From the NCBI GenBank assembly GCA_028711825.1, contig JAQTRM010000074.1, forward strand, positions 1 through 5,253: DNA of 5,253 nucleotides, written 5' to 3'. A program made the translations under genes and the position numbers. The DNA comes from Candidatus Omnitrophota bacterium (GTDB lineage: Bacteria; Omnitrophota; Gorgyraeia; Gygaellales; Profunditerraquicolaceae). The notes under the pieces are model-generated. The model was not told where the DNA came from, made no database searches, and saw only the letters and a list, made by a program, of their open reading frames with translations. This document shows positions 1 through 5,253 of the stretch, piece after piece (the first letter of the stretch is position 1; each line of letters begins with the position of its first letter).

Positions 1-54
1 GGAAAAACCGTTGTGGGCGTAAGTCCACCCAGAGTTCGAATCTCTGCCCCACCG
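1..54 (+). tRNA. tRNA-Ser (anticodon GGA), 3' part, cut by window start
   Basis: The window opens inside the anticodon loop. Bases 1-3 (GGA) fit the anticodon, 4-5 are the AA that closes the loop, and 6-10 are the 3' side of the anticodon stem. A long variable arm follows: 13-18 pairs with 23-28 (one G-T pair) around a GTAA loop. Only class II tRNAs (Ser, Leu, some Tyr) have such an arm. The T arm is perfect: 30-34 CAGAG, loop TTCGAAT at 35-41, CTCTG at 42-46. Bases 47-53 (CCCCACC) are the 3' acceptor strand and G54 is the discriminator. G73 together with GGA fits serine; leucine tRNAs normally have A73. CCA is not encoded: the acceptor is followed by TTTTCC, so CCA would be added enzymatically. 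The 5' half (D arm, 5' acceptor) lies outside the window. The class II 3' half is certain; the serine identity is likely, because it depends on the first bases of the window. Confidence 0.9.
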
Positions 55-229
55 TTTTCCTTCGCCCTTGTGTATAGCGAAATAGCGTTGACGGGCTTCG
101 TAAAACGGATTCTGCGATGAAGTTCTCCGAAGCGTGCTAGATCGATTAGTACTTCTATATAAGCGCGGAGGAGGAAGCGCGTCAGGCCGCCTATAGATAA
201 ATAAAAGCGCGAAGCAGAACCGTTTTCCT
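51..229 (+). repeat. 11-bp direct repeat, tRNA 3' end copied downstream
   Basis: ACCGTTTTCCT occurs at 51-61, where it spans the last four bases of the tRNA and the bases just after it, and again at 219-229. The two copies are 168 bp apart in the same orientation. A duplicated tRNA 3' end flanking a short segment is the layout left by tRNA-targeting integration (attL/attR), but 11 bp is short for an integrase core and no integrase is present. It could also be a product of local repeat formation. The repeat is seen directly; the interpretation is weak. Confidence 0.4.
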
Positions 230-300
230 CATTGAACTCCTATCAAGTTAAGTAATCCTTCCAGATTTTTAGCCGTAAAAAAGTCAGTTTAAAAATCCAC
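55..300. other. Intergenic region without an intact gene
   Basis: The forward frames through 55-230 are broken by repeated stop codons. The left two thirds (to about 230) are GC-richer and hold the direct and inverted repeats described separately. The right third (231-300) is AT-rich, with A/T tracts at about 276-281 and 288-295 that sit where an UP element would lie upstream of the -35 box. No convincing intrinsic terminator for the tRNA is visible: GCCC at 64-67 can pair with GGGC at 93-96, but there is no T run after it. This may be non-coding spacer plus a decayed or miniature insertion. Confidence 0.6.
102..226. repeat. Imperfect terminal inverted repeat, about 13 bp arms, 125-bp unit
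   Basis: The left arm at 102-115 (AAAACGGATTCTGC) is the reverse complement of the right arm at 214-226 (GCAGAACCGTTTT) except for one extra A at 109. Inside the unit AAGCGCG occurs three times, at 161-167, 175-181 and 205-211. GCTTCG at 95-100 can pair with CGAAGC at either 128-133 or 210-215. The right arm contains the second copy of the tRNA-end direct repeat. The unit could fold as RNA or single-stranded DNA, or be a miniature non-autonomous element. I see no clear target-site duplication and no open reading frame with a start codon and meaningful length. Confidence 0.4.
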
Positions 301-329
301 TTGACAATCTAATTATTATATCGTATTAT
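301..329 (+). promoter_or_regulatory. Sigma70-type promoter of the arsR-RND operon
   Basis: A perfect -35 box TTGACA (301-306) is followed by exactly 17 bp and a -10 box TATTAT (324-329, one mismatch to TATAAT) in AT-rich DNA. Transcription would start near 335-337, giving a leader of about 35 nt before the ATG at 372. It is the only good promoter seen in the window, and the three following genes are too tightly packed for promoters between them. Sequence match is strong; activity is inferred. Confidence 0.85.
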
Positions 330-335
330 TACGAT
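320..335. promoter_or_regulatory. Palindromic operator over the -10 box, probable ArsR site
   Basis: ATCGTA (320-325), TTAT (326-329) and TACGAT (330-335) form a perfect 6-4-6 inverted repeat that starts 4 bp before the -10 hexamer and runs to about the transcription start. A dimeric winged-helix repressor bound here would block RNA polymerase. ArsR/SmtB repressors are usually autoregulated from such sites at or near the promoter, and the first gene of the operon encodes one. The palindrome is seen; the binding partner is inferred. Confidence 0.7.
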
Positions 336-360
336 TAATAGATGATTATCTTCGCAGCTT

Positions 361-367
361 AAGGAGG
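361..367 (+). promoter_or_regulatory. Strong ribosome binding site of the arsR gene
   Basis: AAGGAGG, followed by GGG and T, ends 4 nt before the ATG at 372. It is a near-complete anti-16S match and fixes the start of the repressor at this ATG; no competing upstream start with an SD site is present. Confidence 0.85.
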
Positions 368-371
368 GGGT

Positions 372-647
372 ATGTTGAACTACGATGAAACGAGCGGGAT
401 TCTAAAGGCGCTGGGGCATCCGGTCCGCTTAAGAATAGCGGAAGGTTTACTCCTGAAGAATGAATGTAACGTTCAGATGATGGTCAAAGCGCTCGGCCTG
501 CCTCAATCTACGGTCTCCCAGCATCTGGCAATACTTAAATCGCACGGCATACTTCGCATTCGCAAGGACGGGACAAAATCCTGCTATCGTATTTGCGATA
601 AAAGGGTTAAGGGGCTGATCGGGTCTTTACGCAAAGGGGAGGTCTGA
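372..647 (+). CDS. ArsR/SmtB-family winged-helix transcriptional repressor
   Basis: This is a 91-aa DNA-binding protein of the ArsR family, probably the autorepressor of this operon. The fold is readable in order: N-terminal helix with LKALGHPVRLRI at 11-22, the family signature that opens these domains; a helix-turn-helix at about 32-57 with recognition-helix residues PQSTVSQHLAILK at 44-56; a beta-wing at about 60-74 (GILRIRKDGTKSCYRI); and a short last helix (77-87). The length is near the family minimum. The arsenic-site motif ELCVCDL of classical ArsR is not kept: the aligned stretch is ECNVQMM, with Asn33 and Gln35 where the two metal-binding cysteines of that motif would be. The only cysteines are Cys32, Cys71 and Cys75, so a thiol or redox signal, or a metal bound elsewhere, is possible but unproven. 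An SD site and a promoter with an overlapping palindrome lie just upstream. The RND gene starts 2 nt after the stop, so both share one transcript. The family is certain; the inducer is unknown. Confidence 0.93.
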   Translation: MLNYDETSGILKALGHPVRLRIAEGLLLKNECNVQMMVKALGLPQSTVSQHLAILKSHGILRIRKDGTKSCYRICDKRVKGLIGSLRKGEV

Positions 648-649
648 AG

Positions 650-3175
650 ATGTTCGACCGGATGATCAATTTCGCTTTACGCAGGCCTAAGTTTGTATTC
701 GGCCTTGCGCTGGTTTTGACCGCCGCAGCCTGTCTGCAGTTTTTGAAATTAAAAGTCGATACCGACCCGGAAAATATGCTTTCGGAGAAGGAATTCGTCC
801 GTGTTTTTCATAAAGAGGTAAAAAAAGAATTCGCGCTCCATGATTATATCGTGCTGGGGGTGGTTAACGAAGAAAATAAAGAAGGGGTCTTTAACCCCCG
901 CACACTCCAAAAAGTCTACGAGATCACTCAAAAAATCAAGGGAATCGACGGGGTATCCGCCTATGAGCTGATGAGCCTGGCGAATAAGGATGATATCCGC
1001 CAGGGAGGCCCCGGCGAGGTAGTTTTCAGGTGGCTGATGGATAAGCCTCCTTATACCGAAAAAGACGCCTTACGGATCAAAGAGAGGGCGCTGGCTAACC
1101 CGTTATTTTATAATACCCTGATCTCGCAGGATGCCAAGGCGCTTTGTATTTATGTCCCGATCAAAGAAAAGAACCTTAGCTATAAGGTTTCCCGGGAGAT
1201 CCAGGGTATCCTGAAATCTTATCAGGGCGAGGATAAGTATTATCTTGCCGGCTTGCCGCTTGCCGAAGACGCTTTCGGTAAGGAGATGTTCGTCCAGATG
1301 GGGGTTTCCGCGCCGCTGGCGATCCTGGTGATTTTTCTGCTGATGTTCTGGTTTTTCAAAAACTTTGTTTTAGTGCTCGTGCCGATTTTGATGGCAATCG
1401 ACGTCGTTCTTTTGACCATGGGCCTGATGGTAGGGCTGGGTTTTCCCATCCATATCATGAGTTCGATGATCCCGATTTTTTTGCTCCCGATCTGTGTCCT
1501 GGATTCTATTCACGTTTTAAGCGATTTCTTCGAAGAATATAAAAAGACCCATGATAAAAATAAAACCATCGCCAATGTCTTAAAAAATCTTTTTATTCCC
1601 AATCTTTTTACTTCCATTACCACGATCGCGGGGTTTTTTTCCCTGTCTTTTGCCCCCATACCGCCGATCCAGGTTTTCGGGATCTTTGTCGCCGTGGGTG
1701 TCGGGATCGCCTGGTTTACCACTGTCCTTTTTATTCCCGCTTACGTGGCGCTTTTGAAGGAGGAAAGTTTTAAGGGTTTCGGGGCCGCCGCCGAGGAGAT
1801 GAAAGACAGCGTTTTTTCGAAATTCCTGGTGGGTTTGGGCCGCCTGACCGTGCGGCGCTGGAAAATGTTCCTTGTTTTGACACTGTTTATCGTTGCGGTA
1901 TCGATTTACGGCATCACCAGGATACGCGTTAACGATAACCCTACGAAATGGTTCGCCGCCCGCCACCCCATCCGGATCGCCGATACGGTCCTTAATAAGC
2001 ATTTCGGCGGGACTTACAGCGTTTATCTTATTTTTGAAGCCAAGGATAAGGAAGGGGAGGTTTTTAAGGAGCCGGCGATGCTGGTTTATTTGCGCAAACT
2101 CCAGGATTATCTTTACCGGGAGGGGGAGGTCGGAAAATCCACCTCCCTGGCCGATGTAACCCGGAAGGTTTACTATGAGTTGATGGGTGAAGATAAAGCT
2201 TATGATACTATACCTTCGACTAAGCCGGCGGTAGCGCAGTGTTTGATTTCTTATGAGAATTCCCACAAGCCGGACGACCTTTTTCATTTTGTTACGCCGG
2301 ATTACGGCAAAGCCAACCTCTGGCTGCAGTTAAAAAGCGGCGACAACCAGGTAATGGCGCAGGTCAAGCGCGATACGGAGAAGTTCCTCCGGGATAACCC
2401 GCCGCCTTATGCGGTTTCCTACAACTGGTCCGGGCTTACTTATATCAATATGGTCTGGCAGGATAAGATGGTCGTGGGGATGCTCTGGAATTTTATCGGA
2501 AGCTTTATCATTGTATTTATGATGATGACTATCCTCCTGCGTTCGGTGGTCGCCGCGTTTGTCGGGATGGTCCCCCTGACGGTGACAGTGCTGTTTATTT
2601 ACGGTTCTTTGGGGTTGATGGGCAAGGAATATGATATGCCGGTGGCGGTGCTCTCGGCGCTTACCTTGGGGCTGGCGGTTGATTTCGCGATACATTTCAT
2701 AGAGCGCGCCAAGGCGATATACGCGGTTAAGGGTAACTGGAAAGATACCTCCGAAGAGATGTTCCGTGGTCCTTACCGGGCGATATTACGCAATGCCCTG
2801 GTAGTCTCTATCGGGTTCCTGCCGCTTTTTGTCTCTCCGCTGGTCCCTTATAATACGGTAGGGTTCTTTATGTTCGCGATCATGCTGTTTGCCAGCATCG
2901 GGACGCTGATCATACTGCCGGCGATAGTTTCGATGCATCCGGGGGTGATCTTTTATGAGCCGGAGAAAAAATTCTTCCGCTCCTGTTCGCAGTGCCTCCT
3001 GGTGTCTTTGACGGTCGGCGCCGCGATCGCCTATGTCCTGGTTGCCTACACCTCCACGCGTTGGAATATTATCACGCTGGCGGCGATAGGCGGAGTGGCT
3101 ATTTTATCCGTTTTGTGCTTTTTTATCTCCAGAATGAGAAAGTGTTTTTTTAACAAAAATCAGACAGGAGGTTAA
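650..3175 (+). CDS. RND/MMPL-type inner-membrane exporter (COG1033-like)
   Basis: An 841-aa proton-driven transporter of the RND superfamily, closer to the MMPL/HAE3 group that handles lipids than to AcrB/CzcA pumps, which exceed 1000 aa. It has the usual doubled plan: TM1 at about 14-32, periplasmic domain 1 at 33-215, TM2-TM6 between 217 and 369, a cytoplasmic linker, TM7 at 405-422, periplasmic domain 2 at 423-606, and TM8-TM12 between 607 and 762. The start of domain 1 (DTDPENML, 37-44) is typical of these exporters. TM4 carries Asp285 in LDSIH and TM10 carries Asp678 in GLAVDFAIHF, the positions of the proton-relay aspartates of MmpL proteins. The end is unusual: after TM12 come a loop and two further hydrophobic segments (about 780-800 and 804-826), then a basic tail, giving about 14 TM segments. 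The start fits an SD site (AGGGGAGGT, 635-643) inside the end of the repressor gene. The LolA-like and barrel genes follow directly, pointing to export of a lipid-like or lipidated substrate to the outer membrane. Substrate unknown. Confidence 0.92.
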   Translation: MFDRMINFALRRPKFVFGLALVLTAAACLQFLKLKVDTDPENMLSEKEFVRVFHKEVKKEFALHDYIVLGVVNEENKEGVFNPRTLQKVYEITQKIKGIDGVSAYELMSLANKDDIRQGGPGEVVFRWLMDKPPYTEKDALRIKERALANPLFYNTLISQDAKALCIYVPIKEKNLSYKVSREIQGILKSYQGEDKYYLAGLPLAEDAFGKEMFVQMGVSAPLAILVIFLLMFWFFKNFVLVLVPILMAIDVVLLTMGLMVGLGFPIHIMSSMIPIFLLPICVLDSIHVLSDFFEEYKKTHDKNKTIANVLKNLFIPNLFTSITTIAGFFSLSFAPIPPIQVFGIFVAVGVGIAWFTTVLFIPAYVALLKEESFKGFGAAAEEMKDSVFSKFLVGLGRLTVRRWKMFLVLTLFIVAVSIYGITRIRVNDNPTKWFAARHPIRIADTVLNKHFGGTYSVYLIFEAKDKEGEVFKEPAMLVYLRKLQDYLYREGEVGKSTSLADVTRKVYYELMGEDKAYDTIPSTKPAVAQCLISYENSHKPDDLFHFVTPDYGKANLWLQLKSGDNQVMAQVKRDTEKFLRDNPPPYAVSYNWSGLTYINMVWQDKMVVGMLWNFIGSFIIVFMMMTILLRSVVAAFVGMVPLTVTVLFIYGSLGLMGKEYDMPVAVLSALTLGLAVDFAIHFIERAKAIYAVKGNWKDTSEEMFRGPYRAILRNALVVSIGFLPLFVSPLVPYNTVGFFMFAIMLFASIGTLIILPAIVSMHPGVIFYEPEKKFFRSCSQCLLVSLTVGAAIAYVLVAYTSTRWNIITLAAIGGVAILSVLCFFISRMRKCFFNKNQTGG
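3166..3172 (+). promoter_or_regulatory. Ribosome binding site inside the RND gene end
   Basis: AGGAGGT lies within the last codons of the RND gene (codons for Thr-Gly-Gly) and ends 4 nt before the ATG at 3177. Its position means the ribosome finishing the exporter arrives at the SD of the LolA-like gene, which suggests coupled translation. Confidence 0.8.
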
Positions 3176-3176
3176 G

Positions 3177-3965
3177 ATGAAAAAAATAATCCTCTGCGCC
3201 GCTTTTTTACTCGCTGCGGGCATGAATGTTTCTTACGCCCAGATGAGCGCCGATGAGATCGCCGAACGCGCAAGCAAGGCATCGTATTACCAGGGCAAAG
3301 ACGGCCGCTCTTTCGCCAGGATGGTGATTACCGACGCGCAGGGGCGCAAGCGTGAACGCCAGATGACGATCCTGCGTTTTAACGCCGGCGACAACGGAGA
3401 GCAGAAATATTACGTCTACTTCCATAAGCCCAATGATGTTAAAGGGATGTCTTATATTGTCTGGAAACACCTCGGCAGGGACGATGACCGCTGGCTTTAC
3501 CTGCCGGCCCTTGACCTGGTGCGCAGGGTCGCTTCCTCCGATAAACGTTCCAGTTTCGCGGGAACAAATTTTCTTTATGAAGACATCTCCGGACGCAGTG
3601 TTAAACTGGATAAACATGAGCTTCTCTCAAGCGACGGCGGCAGCTATCTCCTGAAGAATACCCCCAAGGATTCCGACCAGGTGGAGTTTTCTTATTATAA
3701 GGTATGGGTGGATAAAAATAATTTTGTTCCGATGAAGGCCGAATACTATGATAAAGAAGGCAAGCTTTACCGTATTATCGAGGCCAACCAGGTGAAAGAT
3801 ATCCAGGGCTATCCTACGACCGTGGAAATGACCGCCAGGGATATAAATTCCGGAGGCTCCACGGTGGCGGATTTCACGGATGTTTCTTACGGGATCGGCA
3901 TCAGCGACGGAATATTTACCGAGAGGTACCTGCGTAATCCTCCTTTACAGTGGATTAAGGGATAA
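3177..3965 (+). CDS. Periplasmic LolA-like protein (outer membrane lipoprotein-sorting family, PF17131-like)
   Basis: A 262-aa exported protein. Residues 1-21 are a Sec signal peptide (MKK, hydrophobic core, SYA before Gln22), so the mature form is a soluble periplasmic protein of about 241 aa. There is no lipobox: Cys7 sits inside the hydrophobic core and is not followed by a mature domain. The mature part fits the PF17131 family with a LolA/LolB-type half-barrel: an amphipathic N-terminal helix (24-36), strands with RQMTILRF (61-68) and WLYLPALDLVRRV (106-118), and the hallmark region SSFAGTNFLYEDISGR (125-140). Later strands run to the C-terminus, including YYKVWVDKNNFVPMKAEYYD (173-192). 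LolA folds bind acyl chains in a hydrophobic cavity, so a shuttle for a lipid or lipoprotein between the RND exporter and the barrel is the natural reading. It is 1 nt downstream of the RND gene and overlaps the barrel gene by 1 nt. The family call is strong; the ligand is not known. It is not the housekeeping LolA. Confidence 0.88.
   Translation: MKKIILCAAFLLAAGMNVSYAQMSADEIAERASKASYYQGKDGRSFARMVITDAQGRKRERQMTILRFNAGDNGEQKYYVYFHKPNDVKGMSYIVWKHLGRDDDRWLYLPALDLVRRVASSDKRSSFAGTNFLYEDISGRSVKLDKHELLSSDGGSYLLKNTPKDSDQVEFSYYKVWVDKNNFVPMKAEYYDKEGKLYRIIEANQVKDIQGYPTTVEMTARDINSGGSTVADFTDVSYGIGISDGIFTERYLRNPPLQWIKG
3957..3962 (+). promoter_or_regulatory. Weak, close-set ribosome binding site of the barrel gene
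   Basis: AAGGGA ends only 2 nt before the ATG at 3965, and that ATG overlaps the TAA stop of the LolA-like gene (TAATG). The SD is poorer than those of the other three genes, so translation probably depends on re-initiation by ribosomes ending the LolA-like gene. The signal peptide that begins at this ATG supports the start. Confidence 0.6.
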
Positions 3966-5251
3966 TGGTTTTTAAAAGAATAAAGATCCTATTAGCGGTT
4001 TTATTCCTGCTTGCAAACACAAAAGCGGCTTTCGCGGGATTCTCCGGATGGCACGGTTTTGCCGAAGGCGCTTTCGGTGGAGTATTAAGCAAGAATGACC
4101 CGGTTAAGCATAGCGGCTACAATCTGGCGGAAGAACGCCTGCAGCTGAAGAACCAGTATAATTTCGAAGGAGAGGACCTTTTATCCCGCTGGCAGGGGGT
4201 GTTTCGTTTCAAGGGCGATTTCACGCTCGATGAATATTTCGCGGGCAGGACGGATTTCGAACTGCGCGAGGCAAATTTTTCTTTCACCCCCGTTCCGTTA
4301 GTGGATGTGAAAGCGGGCCGTCAGGTCCTTACCTGGGGCACGGGGGATTATCTTTTTATCAATGATGCCTTTCCCAAGGATTATGTTTCTTTTTACGCCG
4401 GCCGCGACGATGAATATTTAAAGATGCCCTCCGACGCGGTGAAGATTTCCCTGTATCCCGAACAGGTTAATATCGATTTTATCGTCATCCCGCATTTTAC
4501 CCCCAACAACATGCCGGATGGGGACCGCCTTTCTTTTTACGACAGTTTCCAGGGAGGGATCTCCGGAAGGGATTCGGAGCGTTATCTGGAGAAACCCGGG
4601 CATCAGGGTAAAAATTTGGAATACGCCGGGCGTCTTTACCGCAACTTCGGAAGCACCGAAGCGGCGGTTTATTTATACCGGGGCTTCGATAAGACCGCCC
4701 GCAGTTACAAGAATGAAGCGGCCCGGGAACTTTATTACGAGCGCCAGGATATTTACGGGGCGAGTTTGAGAGGGGAATTCCTTGGGGGGATCGGCAATAT
4801 CGAAGGCGCTTACCTGCGTTCTCCCGAAGACCCTAGAGGGGATAACCGCCTGATTGAAAACTCTTCGGTACGGTTTATGGCAGGCTACGAGAAGGACCTC
4901 GGTAACGACCTGAAAGCCGCTTTTCAGTATTATTACGAGGAGATGCTTGATTATCCGGCTTACCGGAGATCTCTTCTGCCTGAAGACGTGGTTTATGATG
5001 AGTATAAACATATCATCACCCAGCGTATCACCAAGCTTTACAAGAACCAGACGGTGAAGGTTTCTTTATTTAATTTTTATTCTCCTTCCAACCAGGACGG
5101 GTATTTAAGGTTTTCCGTGGAGTATGACATAACCGACCAGTGGAAAATTACCAGCGGGGTGAATATCCCCTGGGGGGTCGATGATTATACGGACTTCGGC
5201 CAGATGAAGAAGAACAAAAATATTTATTTGAGAGTGCGGTATAGTTTTTAA
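3965..5251 (+). CDS. Outer-membrane beta-barrel protein, DUF1302-like
   Basis: A 428-aa outer-membrane protein. Residues 1-24 are a signal peptide (MVFKRIK, hydrophobic core, AAFA before Gly25). The rest is a run of alternating, amphipathic beta strands rich in Tyr, Phe and charged residues, with no cysteine and no membrane helix. The last residues, YLRVRYSF, end in Phe after alternating hydrophobics, the classical signal for insertion by the BAM complex. GRQVLTWGTGD (118-128) after the strand ANFSFTP (103-109) resembles the hallmark of DUF1302-type and related porin-like barrels found with RND exporters. No TolC features (long coiled coils) and no plug domain of TonB receptors are visible. 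Together with the LolA-like protein it may be the outer-membrane acceptor or exit of the system, in place of LolB or TolC. The gene is complete; the window ends 2 nt after its stop, so any terminator or further operon genes are not visible. Barrel nature is very likely; family name is moderately sure; function inferred. Confidence 0.85.
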   Translation: MVFKRIKILLAVLFLLANTKAAFAGFSGWHGFAEGAFGGVLSKNDPVKHSGYNLAEERLQLKNQYNFEGEDLLSRWQGVFRFKGDFTLDEYFAGRTDFELREANFSFTPVPLVDVKAGRQVLTWGTGDYLFINDAFPKDYVSFYAGRDDEYLKMPSDAVKISLYPEQVNIDFIVIPHFTPNNMPDGDRLSFYDSFQGGISGRDSERYLEKPGHQGKNLEYAGRLYRNFGSTEAAVYLYRGFDKTARSYKNEAARELYYERQDIYGASLRGEFLGGIGNIEGAYLRSPEDPRGDNRLIENSSVRFMAGYEKDLGNDLKAAFQYYYEEMLDYPAYRRSLLPEDVVYDEYKHIITQRITKLYKNQTVKVSLFNFYSPSNQDGYLRFSVEYDITDQWKITSGVNIPWGVDDYTDFGQMKKNKNIYLRVRYSF

Positions 5252-5253
5252 AA

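Noticed and set aside
1..54. tRNA-Phe(GAA) or tRNA-Leu as alternative identity
   Set aside because: Shifting the anticodon by one base gives GAA, but Phe tRNAs lack a long variable arm. Leu is disfavoured by discriminator G54 and by the GGA reading.
117..140. Tiny ORF of 7 codons (ATG to TAG), and a faint similarity of this frame to a decayed GIY-YIG nuclease
   Set aside because: There is no SD, the frame is broken by several stops, and the resemblance rests on a few residues; it cannot be supported without a search.
1..239. Minus-strand frame open from about 239 through the tRNA to the window edge
   Set aside because: It has no ATG and runs antisense through the tRNA, giving the well-known kind of spurious tRNA translation. 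The two similar peptide bits in it come only from the 11-bp direct repeat.
1580..2287. Long minus-strand open frame of 235 codons opposite the RND gene
   Set aside because: It is antisense to strongly conserved RND sequence; its translation is rich in Arg, Lys, Gly and Pro with no recognisable domain, and no SD or promoter supports it. The same applies to the antisense frames at 749-931, 1240-1458, 1510-1722, 2330-2695, 3207-3617, 4418-4603 and 4673-5011 and to the sense-strand shadows at 1893-2159, 3433-3654 and 4518-4769.
3143..3152. T run near the RND gene end as an intrinsic terminator
   Set aside because: It lies inside coding sequence (Cys-Phe-Phe-Asn codons), no stable hairpin precedes it, and the operon clearly continues.
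650..3175. Heavy-metal or drug efflux pump of the CzcA/AcrB type, suggested by the ArsR neighbour
   Set aside because: The protein is about 200 residues too short for that group, has the MMPL-like Asp motifs in both halves, and no membrane-fusion protein or TolC accompanies it.
3177..3260. Lipoprotein signal (Cys7) in the LolA-like protein
   Set aside because: Cys7 is in the middle of the hydrophobic core, far too early for a lipobox; an ordinary signal peptidase I site after Ala21 fits better.

Overview
The window reads as a piece of a Gram-negative (diderm) bacterial chromosome. Two products carry Sec-type signal peptides, and one of them ends as an outer-membrane beta-barrel with a C-terminal phenylalanine. 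The coding sequence has moderate GC content and strong Shine-Dalgarno (SD) sites, and the tRNA at the left edge does not encode its CCA end. The gene set (COG1033-type RND exporter, LolA-like periplasmic protein, DUF1302-like barrel) is typical of Desulfobacterota-like bacteria and of uncultured diderm phyla such as Omnitrophota. I cannot fix the taxon from this sequence; Omnitrophota is a guess.

Layout: bases 1-54 are the 3' part of a tRNA-Ser(GGA), cut by the window edge. Bases 55-300 carry no intact gene. They contain an 11-bp direct repeat that starts inside the tRNA 3' end and recurs 168 bp downstream, an imperfect inverted repeat of about 13 bp, and three AAGCGCG words. This looks like a small structured insertion or integration scar next to the tRNA. 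A clear sigma70-type promoter (TTGACA, 17 bp, TATTAT) follows at 301-329. A perfect 6-4-6 palindrome covers its -10 box and is a good candidate operator.

The promoter drives a tight four-gene operon filling 372-5251: an ArsR/SmtB-family repressor of 91 aa, an RND/MMPL-type inner-membrane exporter of 841 aa, a periplasmic LolA-like protein of 262 aa (PF17131-like) and an outer-membrane beta-barrel of 428 aa (DUF1302-like). Gaps between genes are 2 nt, 1 nt and a 1-nt overlap, so co-transcription and translational coupling are very likely.

Working model (inference): the RND protein takes a lipid-like or lipidated substrate from the inner membrane, the LolA-fold protein carries it across the periplasm, and the barrel receives or secretes it at the outer membrane. 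The ArsR protein would repress the whole set until it senses a signal. There is no membrane-fusion protein and no TolC-type channel in the window, so this is not a classical tripartite drug or metal efflux pump. The substrate and the inducer cannot be read from the sequence.
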